A DNA stretch of 64,000 nucleotides from Tridacna crocea (lineage: Eukaryota; Mollusca; Bivalvia; Cardiida; Cardiidae). Where the stretch lies: positions 48,495,159-48,559,158 of the forward strand of contig OX031059.1 in the NCBI GenBank assembly GCA_943736015.1, written 5' to 3'. The notes under the pieces were generated by a model. That model made no database searches. It was not told the origin of the DNA and saw only the letters and a program-made list of their open reading frames with translations. Below are positions 49,701 through 61,228 of this stretch, in pieces; positions within the stretch are counted from its first letter, which is position 1, and each line of letters begins with the position of its first letter. The position numbers and the translations under genes were made by a program.

Positions 49701-52700
49701 ACTTCCGTATGTTGTATGATGATCTGATTCCATTAGAGAAAGAGACTGTGGGGGTGCGCAGGATCGCCTAAACCTTTGCTGTACGCATATGCAATAACTG
49801 CTATTTTCCTGCGTCACAGCTCACATGTAAACCTGATTTCGCACACGATAACTGCAGAGTTAATAATTCCTTACAAGCTATTGGTCCAAATTGTCGAACT
49901 AAACGGTCCGCACCAAACACTAAACATTGCTATCTGCTTAACTGCATGTTCTTGAAGAGTGCACAAACCACAGGACTTGCTTTTTACCCATGAGTAAATG
50001 CTTGTGCCAAAAAGTACGGATACACAACGGTGTTTTGCATTTATCAGGACGTACAAACTGCATGTATACATCCATTTTATTCGTTGAAATGAATGAATCA
50101 TAGCACTAGTAGCGACACAATCGTCTAGACTGACATCTGAATCAACAAACTGTAACCCTTTCGAAGGACACAATGACTGACGAAGAATGTAACAGAAATT
50201 TTATTGTTTAACTGGTTATTTCCCAGAAAAATCTGTCGGTTGCACTCTCGATCAATCATCGACAGCCGTATCCAGTAACGTCGACAACCGTACCCGGTAA
50301 ACTTTCAGATCATCGACAGCAGTATCAGCGAAAACATAAAAGGTGCCATAGATGCATATAAGCGCATGCACACACACAAATAAAAGGTAATCATGTATAT
50401 TTATGATATATCTGCATTGTACCGCCCTCGATTTGCCATGACACTGAATAAGAATCACGCATTTCCCCGAAAATACTTATTTTACGTATTTTCACGATTA
50501 ACTGCGATCAGCGTTAAAACAGGATGTTAGCCAAACTTCCAAAACACTTAAAACAATTGCAAAATATTTCAGAAACTGTTTAAACCCAAAAATATAGAAA
50601 CATATAGTACAATTACACACTTATAGCGTATTTAAATCACCTTGTCCCACTGTCGACAGCCGTACTGCTCGGTCGAAAACCGTATTCCTCGGTCGACAGC
50701 AGCTTTACGCAGTACCAGCTCGGTCGACAGCAGAAATAGCGATTTTGGTATTACCCCCGTGACGTGATTGATCCAGAAAACAATGATACAAAAAAGGATG
50801 AGGAGCAGAAAGTCACAAATCTCAGATTTCGTTTTATCCTGTGATTAATTTATCACGTTTGATTCCATCTCACAAATCTCTAATGATTTCAACTTCCCTT
50901 TTTACACAGGCGATGTTTCCGTTATATAAATGACAAATGATTCATTTTCACGCACATTCCATTTTTTTGTCAATTCCCTCAAAGATCAAAAAACCATATC
51001 AATTCTTTTGCTCTCATATTATGTTTTCTCAAAAAATAATTTCAATAGTATTAGTTCGCCCCGAGGCTAAACGGAGGTTGAAACAATGCATTGTATCCTG
51101 CTTGATTCCGTATCGGTGTTTGCGTAAAATCAATCAATCGATCGATCAATAAACCAATCAAATTACATAGAGGATATTTGTTGTTTTTTTTTTCGGTGAA
51201 AGATCGAAATTTATTTAATCGAGTGGACACCATCGGTAATATTTTCACGAGTGGCTGCGCCACTCGTGAAAATATTATCGATGGTGTCCACGAGATAAAA
51301 TAAATTTCGATCGTTCATCGAAAAAAACAAATGTTTTATTTATTTTATGCTTTTAACCCTTTCTGGGAGGAGCTTTATCAAGATTCAGTACAGTTCTTTT
51401 CTCTAATTCCCCGTGGCGTACCCCTCCCGCATAGCAACGTTACGTCATGCGCGAGAAATGTTGGTATGTGACGCCATATTTCCCATCCGGTTGTTAGGCA
51501 CGCGCAATTTATCTAGGCAATAAGAACGTGAAAATCGGTATTTTCACTGGTGGTACCAGTGTAAGATCGAAAAATATTTTCACTGCTGTTTCTCGATATC
51601 CTACCGGAAAGCATGAAATAAACCACATCACGTTCCTGATTATCGTTGATGAAAAATTGCACCATTCATGAACGAACATAAATCTGAGATTCTAGATATC
51701 TCTCATTGGGGCTGCTGAAATGCACTTCAAAGCTGAAAAGTATTAAACTCATGTTCGATACTGTTGAGGTCAGGGTATTAGGCTGACCAGTCTAAATGGG
51801 AGTTTCTCTTTGCAAGTAGTGTTGCATATAGGCAGTGTGGGTGATAAACCTTTTCGTCCATTAAAATAAATCTATCACCAACCACATATTAAGAGCACGT
51901 CTTACCTGCGAACAAAATCTTCAAATTTCCATGCTGCGGGAGTCAAAGTTGCCTGGTCAAAGATTATAATATATATACAACCATCCCGACTCATCCCTTC
52001 CCAGACCATGATGAAGCCGCTTGCATACTTGTTAACAATACCGGCTACATAAAAATTCTCCCATTACTTTACCATAACATTGCTTACCTCTCTGTGTAGT
52101 TTGGGCAGAACAATACCGGCTACATAAAAACTCTACCATTACTTTGCCATAACATTGCTAACCTCTCTGTGTAGTTTGGGCAGAACTATGAACTTAGGGA
52201 TATACTAACACCACTTGCATTCTAAATGTTGTTATGAAGCACTGTTACTGCTACAAAATGGTTTTTGTGTCTCTCGATGATTAAAATTAACCGAAATTTA
52301 GTTGCACCTGCTGTCTGTCTCTACCATTACAGCCCTTGTTTAGAGGTAAGACCTAACGCTGAAACATCATCAAAGGTATGGCGATAAGAGGATGGTGTAC
52401 AACAAGAGTTACATCTTCAGTACAATGCTTCACCTTCCCAAACGTTGTCTGCGCATGTCATATTCTTCGAAGATTCGACTGTCTTATGTGACGCATCACT
52501 ACTAGCCCCGAAAGCGGGCTGACTGTAATATTACAGACTATAAAGTAGCAATGTTGAAAATAGCTTTTACGTTTCAATACGTTTGAGGAGAAATGAGACC
52601 TGCTTTAGCAACAGATTTCTCTAAACTGGTGATCATAGTTGAGTGAAGAGGACGAGGTAGCGTTTTATTTGGTAAACCTTTTTTTGTTTTAAACTCAAAG

Positions 52701-55700
52701 TAACGGTTGTCGCGTAGGAAAGTGGTTCGGTTCTGTACCCAGGATGCCCATATCAGATAGATGAGTATTTATAGAATGCCATCTAGCGGGAGATACTGGC
52801 TTCCCAAATGCCTGTTGTATTTTTGCTAAGATAAATGCCGTCCCACAATGGCGATGGCAATATTGCGGTCATAAAACCTATTACTTTGAATAGCCTTTCA
52901 AATAGAAAGTAGAATTGAATATCTTACATGTGGCAGATATATATTCTCCGTGCACCATAACAGTTAAAAATGAAAAGGTGCAAAAAATTCCATAACAATA
53001 CTTTTCACAACAGCTTATTGACCATCGCTCGTACATCACTGGGGTATTCCCAGTAACAAGGGGTATTCCCAGTAACAATATTATAAATACATCTTGTGCA
53101 CATCACAATGCTGTTTAAAGTATATTGCCTTGTGAATTTCTTAGTAGTATATAACACTTGAGAGGGCGACTGTTAATGAAAATTTGTCAAATTGTTTAAA
53201 TGGGGACTCCATTATCGTTAACTGTTTGGTTGCTGAGCGCGACTTACTTACCTTTTGCGGAAAATGAAGATCAAGATCAGACTGTACAGAACGTGAAGTC
53301 TGATCTTGGATCTACACTGTCCGATACGGAGATATCATTCCCAAAAAACATAACCATGATGTCGTAGTATTTGAGTTTTTACTATCGGAGAGAAAAACTA
53401 TTTTAGTTATTCAGCAGGATAAGGGTTAGTAATCTAATGTGTTGTGAAGGTAATTGTGTACTGCATCATCTGCTTGTGCATCGGTAAATCCCGACGGTGA
53501 AACTCAAATCATTAAAATGTATTTAGTTTTCGGTAATTTATAAGTTTAACAGCAACATTCAAGAATGACGAATTGATTCTGTCAATAATAACTACTAATA
53601 ACTATTTGCTGTTGTTTGTTAACAAATCTGAAATTCATGATCACACACCTAATAGACCCTTTAGTTTGATCGTTATTGTTTACAGTATTTGTTATAAGGA
53701 CAGGTGTCAGGGGACTTGGAAACTTGTTCACGGCTGTGGTGAAACATGTTCCCTGAGTCGAGGACGAGGTGGCGACATGACTCACCATAGCGTAAATAAT
53801 GTCCAAGTCCCCTTCCACCTGACCGCACAACGAATTTATTACACTGCAAAGTTTTATCGTTTCAACGTTTGTCAAGCGAATTTTACCTGCTTTTTTTTGT
53901 TAAAACATTTGAGTATCTATACGCTGAGGAAGTAGAATTTCCCTTCAGAGAGTCCCAATTCAATGAAAACTGATGTCACTTGGAACTGTCGTCACTGAAA
54001 CCTTGGTAATACGTGCAGCTTGGCGCATAATCTTGATGTTAATCTTGATCGACGCCGCCATTTTGGATGTTGCGTTGAAAGTGGAGTTATGTATACGGGC
54101 TTCGGAAAGTGAAACTGCTAAGTTTGTTTTGTAAGTGTACATCATATCAGTGTTCGGGGCATATTCAATTAGAGCATGAGAAATTTCTTTGCACTATAAT
54201 ATTTTACAAACCATGATATATCCTCTTCTTGAGAGTTGTAACTTTTAATTACAATAATGTACACAAGCTTTCAGCGGTACAACCGCCTTCTTCTAGTGTG
54301 ATCCTGTGATACAATGCCTGCAGTAATGTTCAGTTCTTTACCCCTTGGTAAACAACTGAACATTACTGCAGGTACTGTATCACAGGATCACACTAGAAGA
54401 AGGCGGTTGTACCGCTGAAAGCTTGTGTACATTATTGTAACACTATAATATTGGTATATCCTACACACAAAATGAATTTAATAAATAGGATATCTTTCTG
54501 TTACCCAGAGGTATTACTCTCAGACGGTATCAGTGTCTTTCTAAGGTTGACTGATTTCATAATGATAGGGGAAACAGGTATTCCTTATTGCTTATATGTC
54601 AGTTGTACTGTCTATGTAATGAAGAGATGTATTTTACCTGCCTTACCTTTTATGTGTTTGTTTTGTTATGTTGTGTATGTCAACAAAGGCTTAAATTATC
54701 ATCTGAGAGTAATAGATATATGTGTTTGCGTAAAGTAATGCAAACATTTACTCAAATCCGAAAGATGTGCAGTCTAGTTTTAAACATGTTTTCAGGACTG
54801 ATGACTGCGTATTAAATCTTACTCTATAGAATTCGCATTCGGACGTTAAAGCGTTTTTGGGGCCTCTGCGAATGTTAACGACCTCAAAAACGTGAATTAA
54901 CCCTATAATGAAGATATATAATTCAACTTCGGACTGACTATCAGAAGGCGAACCAATATAACAGGGGCAGGTATCCATAATTTTATTTTCGATTTTTGAC
55001 TAAGGATTTTCACTGAAAATATATTCTAGTTATAAAAGCCGATGCAGGGAATAATCGGTAACCGCATGCAGTGCTCTTGTTCTTTTTTGGAAATAAGTTT
55101 AGTTGATGGTTATATGCACTTGCTTCTGGTTGAAGATAAAGACAGAAAACCACAGAATTGTTATCGCCAGAAATCGAAGCATAAGATCGTATATCATTCC
55201 TTATGTATGGTACCATTACATGATTGGTCTTATGAGAGCATAAACAATTAAGTAGGGTATTGAGGGCTCCCTCGTGCGCGTTTGTAATGGTGATTGGCAG
55301 CAGAAATTCCCATCTCCAAACATATTTCGGCACTTTGTTTGACAACAACCATTATTTACGACATTAGGAATATCTTTTAAGACAGTACGACCTATTTATG
55401 ACAATATAATTTACCAAGTAGTTTATTTTAGGTCTTCTTGCATAGTTTTTTGCCATTCGATGGCATTTCCATTTTGGCTGTCATGTATTTTGACAAGCTT
55501 TATTCAGTGTGACGTCAAAGAATTTTCGTCTTGATCTGGCTTCTCAAAAATATTCAAGATCAAGATACAACATGAGAAACAGTTCCTTTTTGTAAATCTG
55601 TCCGTTATGAGACTATAAGACTTACTTAGGGTATTTCGCCCTCCCTTTATAGACAGGAAAATAAATAGAGTAAGATTTACAAACGTAAGGATTGTATGAA

Positions 55701-58700
55701 AGAGATTTAGATGCTATATTGCTGTTTCGAATACCATGCAGTTGTTGATTCCAACCTTCTACAAGTGCCCTTCGATATAAAAACAATGCCCCAAACTGAA
55801 GCAGTTTCTTTGGAGGTCTAATGCATTAGCAATAAAAGAGACCATTTTCTGTAAATGACTGTACCTTCACAGTCTCTATGTACAGGCTGTATGTCATTTA
55901 TTTTATCTCATTTACAAATATTTTTTGTAACAAAACCTTCCATGTTCTCAGTGTAAAATACACATTACGATTTTTCTTATCTTAAACACGTTTAATATCA
56001 CATTTGTGTGACGTCAATTTTGAAGTCATTTTGTACGTATTGCATAGAAGTGAATGGGTCTTATCTCCCGCTAGATGTCATTCTACAAATACTTATCTAC
56101 CTAATTTGGGCATCCTGAGTACATAGGCGGACTACTTTTTACGCGAAAAACATTACTTTGAATTTCAAACTAGAATTAACGTTTACTCAATAAAACGCTA
56201 GTTGTTGCGATTCATTCAGCTATAATCAGCAGTTAAGAGAAATCTAGAGCCGAAACAGGCCTGATTTTTCCTCAAACATATTGATAAAAGCCATTTTCTC
56301 CATTGCTACGTTATAGCGCGTATTATTACGGCCTTCCCAAAATCGGGGATAGCGACGCGTCATATAAGACAGGTTGGATCTTCGAAGATTATGACATGCG
56401 CAGACAACGCATTTAATCTATGTTTTGTGAAATGTCGTTATGTGATAAAAAGAATCTGACATTCGTGGACGTCTGAGATAAACTTTTATTAAACTTGTCG
56501 AGGGAAAATGTTATTAAGCTTGCCAAAGGCTTGCTTATAACATTTCCCGTGACTCGTTTAATAAAATCTTATCTCAAAAGCCCACTCATTTCAGATCCTA
56601 TATACCTTTATCATACGTTGGCAAGTGTAAGCTATGATGTTCGATAAAGGAAATTTCACTGCGAAAAAGAACATTTGAATAACAGTCTTAAATTATAATA
56701 AACGTTAGATATGTGATAGTATGATTTTGCGAGCCCTTTACAATCCCGTATTTTATAGACTTTATGGAACATGAGAAGAAAGGCTTTTGTAAATATTATA
56801 GGAAAAAAAATGCTGGTAACACCCGTTTTCTCCTTTTCCTGCAATGCTTTCTACTCTTTCAGAAACAAATCTAATCATTGGATCTACAATTATCTTATCG
56901 TCTGCAATTGTTTTCAATATGGTCGAATCCAAATCGTGTCGTCTGGTGAACAGTTAAACTGGCCTTTCAACAAGACGGTTTGTCTGATATCAATGTAATA
57001 ATAACCACAACGTTGTCAAGTAATGTAAGACTAACCGGAAGTGATTTAGCAATATGACGCGGTCTTATAACACAAGGCTAACCGGAAATGATAATATCAA
57101 TATGACGTTGTCTCGTAATACAAGGCTAACCGGAAATCATGCATCCCAAACGTCAATTTCTTTCTCTAATTAAGTTCCATGATTGTACGTCAAACACGTG
57201 GAGTTTATCGCTTTTCATTAATTACGGAAAGCTTGGACCATCATGAAAGTCAAATAAAACGAAATCGAATCGTTAGGCAAACGGTGTTAACAGGACATTC
57301 TGTCCACCATAAAGCCAGTTCCATCAAAAACGTATAAATGCCAAACAATTGGAGGATATCCAGGTCAGTGAGAGAAACCCAGATATTCAAACTTTCACTG
57401 CCTTTTATGGACCAGAAAATCTCGAAGAGTATCAATCAGCGTGTAGCCAAGACTACATAATCTTAGACTTGTCCAAATTCAAAGCATATGCAGACGACTT
57501 GTACTTTGTGGCTTTAAAGACGGAATTTGTCTTTAACATGGTTGAAAATATTTTAGGGAAATGAGAAAATGCAGGTTAGCATTTAACTATCTTAACAAAA
57601 CGGGGCCCTGACAGTGTCTCAAAAGGTCCAATTTGTCCTTTATCTGACGTAGACTGTTTTTGAACAAATATGTGAATTTGCACATGCACAGAGTTTAACA
57701 AACGACAAAATTTCAGACTGGTCCAAATTCGAAGCACTTGCAGATGACAAAATAAACACAACTCAAACATTGAAATTTGTTTCCAGCATGATAGAAAACA
57801 TTGTGGGAAAAGGAGAAAATGCTGGGTACCAGCATTTTCTCCTTTTCCCACAGTGTTTTCAAAAGGCTTCTGTCTCAGGGTCGTAAAACCAGGGATTGTT
57901 TGGTAAAGGGATTAAAGAGTTAAGGTCAAAAGTAAACGTCTGTTGCATGTCAGTTAACTCCGAGGCTGCCAGGCCCTACTCAATGACCTTTGGCTGTCAG
58001 TGTAGATTAAGATCAGACTGCATAGAACTAGCGATCTGACCTTGGATCTACTTTTTTGTTTTGTTTGTAGTCAATTTTGAAAACGCAGTAGGTGAGTTTT
58101 AAATACTGGGTGGAAATTTTTGTTTCGTTTATTTTTTTAGCTTTTAACTCTTTACCCCATAAGGCATTTCTATGGTATCACTAATTGACCCTAAATAACA
58201 GCAAGGATGAAGCTGTTTCTTATGTGTATATGAAACCTTTCGATAGCATAGAAAACATGGTGGCAAAAGGTGAAATTGCTCGTCACGAGCAATTTCACCT
58301 TTTGCCACAATGTTTTCCAAAGGCTCATACAAGAAATGCGTAGAAATGAGTAAAGGGTTAAGGCTAAATATTTGCTGTGTTCATTGTATGACTTGTTAAT
58401 TATTAGGCAGTCCATACAGATCCAGGTCGCGGGCAGCGCAGGTTGACCTGGTTAACTTTTAAAGATGATTCAAGTCCCCTCTTTCACAAAGCACGTGTAA
58501 TATGCTTGTGACATAGCGACATCTGTCCGTGTTACTCAACACGACAGGATTAAGTTTGATTTTCTTTTTTTAAAAATGATAAAACTGTTTTAAAAAAATG
58601 AATCTAGAGAAATCTTAATACTTCCTGTAGATAACCTGAACAGTATTTCTTTGTTAGTGGCGGTGTGCTCTATACAGCAATCATGGTGTTGTTTTGAAAA

Positions 58701-61173
58701 AAAGAAAAAAAAATATTTATTGATGGCTGCTAATTCAAACACTTTAATTTAAGACAAACACTCAAATCCGCAATATTACATAATCAACCGGCACCGTTAT
58801 TTCCACTCCCAAGTAATTTTTACACAATCTTATTAGATCTGTCTTTAAAATCTGATTACACATGGTGAATTGACCCTTTCAACGCAATAGGAGAAAGCAG
58901 AGTTCTTTTGCGGAAAACATAGATCAAGATCAGACGGCACAAAACGCACGGCCTGGTCTTAAATCTGTACTCGCGCTCGTTTACTGAAGTCTACAAGATA
59001 ATTTGTTTCTAAGTTTCCAGTAAAAACATTTTCAGCCTTTGATAGAAGTCAAGTGTTTCTTCCTTTTGTCACATGATCCGATTTTAGACTCCTCCAAATT
59101 GAAAAGCATTCACAGATAACATAATTGCAATTGTCTCAAATGGTGGAATTTGTCTTTCAAAGGGTAGAAAACATTGTAGGAAAAGGAGAAAACGCTGGTT
59201 ACCAGCGTTTTCTCTTTTTCCTACATTGTTTTCAATAGACCTCTTCCCCAGGGTCTTATAAAGACGGGATTATTTGGTGTAGGGTTATGTGTTTTTGCGC
59301 CGTCAGCGACGTTCAACGATTTCACGTCAAGTGCACACATTGCCTCCTGCAGAGGACCTGATTTTGTTAAATTAATCTTAGGACCACTTTCGAAAACAGT
59401 TTGGCAAAAGGAGAAATTACTGTTATGATATGTTATGACCAGTTTCTTCTCATAATTTGCCATGATATCTTCTTCTATATTCCTTTACTAAGTCCTAGTT
59501 CGTGTTGCTTGTTTATAAAATGGCCTCACTTTGGTAATAGGTGGTTACATGTATCTCAGTGATACATTAGATGATTGGTTGGTTGTAATGGGGTTTAACC
59601 CTTTCCCAAACAATCCCTGGGTCTTACGGGTCAGGACTAGAAGCCTTTAGAAAGCATTGTCGGAAATGGAGAAAATGCTGGTTAAATGCTGGTAACCAGC
59701 ATTTTTTCCTTTTCCCACAATGCTTTCTGTCCTATCATAGACAGAAATCATCCTTTCAGCAAGAGTTGAATTGTCGTCTGCAAATGCTTTCAATTTGGTC
59801 TAGTCCAAAAATTTGTCGTTTGGGAAAGGGTTAACGCCACTTTAATAGCTAAGATCATATCATGGCGGTTGGTGACGCACATGTGTTTCATGGCTTTCTC
59901 ACGCCGGTAGTTACACTACTTTCTTTCCAAAAGACACCAACTACTTTTCTCACATGCTTCAGATGAGGTGAGAGGCGAAAATACGCCGGAATGAAAGTTC
60001 GCCTCAAGCGGGTATCGAACTCACAACCACCAGGTCATGAGTCCGACACGCTCACCACTGAGCCACCCGGGCGGGCACATTAGATAGACGTCATATAACT
60101 AGGAATCAATTTAACTCCATTTAATTCATTACCAAACGACAAAAAAAACTTTTAGGCTTGTCCAAATCAAAAGCATTTGCAGACGACAAAACAAAAGTGA
60201 CTGAAAATTTGAAATTTGTTTCGTGAAGGGTAGAAAACATTGTGGGAAAAGGAGAAAATGCTGGTTACCAGCATTTTCTCCTTTTCCTACAATATTTTCC
60301 AAAGGCTTCTTTCTCAGGGTCGTCAAAAGCAGGGATTGTGTGGAAATGGGTTAATGAAGTCTGATAATTGTATAAATATGAAGGACCAATCGTCCTTGGA
60401 AATGCACATAATGATTAAAAAAAATAGCAAAAAGCATCGATTCACGTCATCCTGTACAGTCTGCACAGTCTGACAAAGGTCCATACTATTTGCAGATGCA
60501 TTAAGCCCCGTTGTCTGCGCATGTCATATTCTTCGAAGATTCGACTGTCTTATATGACGCATCACTAGCTCCAAAAGCGGGCTGACTGTAATATTACGCT
60601 CCATAAATTAGTAATGTAGAAAATAGCTTTAATCAATACGTTTAAGGAGAAATGAGACCCGCTTTAGCTCCATATTTCTCTAAACTGCTGATCATAGCTG
60701 AGTGAATTGCACGAGGTAGCGTTTTATTTGGTAAACGTTTATTTTAGTTTGAAATTCAAAGTAGCGGTTGTCGCGTAGGAAAGTGGTTCGGTTGTGTACC
60801 CAGTATGCTCAAATTAGATAGATGAGTATTTATAGAATGCCATCTAGCGGGACATAATGCATTAAGCCCGGTTTGTACGGGGCATGTTCTGCATTTATGT
60901 CTTTAAACCGTCAACTGCACATTCTTTCGAGGACTGTCATGTGTTAATTGCGTCTTTGATAGAAAGCATTATTTCATAGCTAAATCTATTAATGGCTGCC
61001 GGAGGGACAGATATTGAAGATTACCGTGAGAAAATTTGGGATCTTTGTCAATTATCACTTTTTTAACGAATGCTCTGTTCACCATCCCATGAATTCGGAA
61101 TTGCGATGCAAAAATGAAAAATGGTAAGGCCCTGAGTTATACTAACATAGAGTAAAACATTAGCAGCTTAAAC

Positions 61174-61228
<55 letters not shown>

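Larger units (their letters stand above)
45058..50761. mobile_element. 5.7-kb foldback element with CACGGGGGTAAT ends
   Basis: CACGGGGGTAATACCAAAAT at 45058 is repeated inverted, ending at 50761. The matching arms run about 125 bp (45058-45183 and 50638-50761) and contain four spaced (C/T)GTCGACCGAG-like motifs. Further copies of TACGGCTGTCGA occur inside at 45495, 45517 and 45549, and inverted at 50259. The middle holds a further 300-bp palindrome (49150-49460), MITEs and a hairpin, but no recognisable transposase. No clear target duplication is visible. It lies in the GPCR intron. Confidence 0.75.

Noticed and set aside
45058-50761. A transposase gene within the 5.7-kb foldback element
   Set aside because: No frame longer than about 140 codons, and none with catalytic-motif-like spacing; the longest frames overlap palindromes or the inverted ends.
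54228-54440. Rho-independent terminator-like hairpins (here and at 42793, 48697)
   Set aside because: The stems are far longer than terminators and the genome is eukaryotic; they are mobile or foldback repeats.
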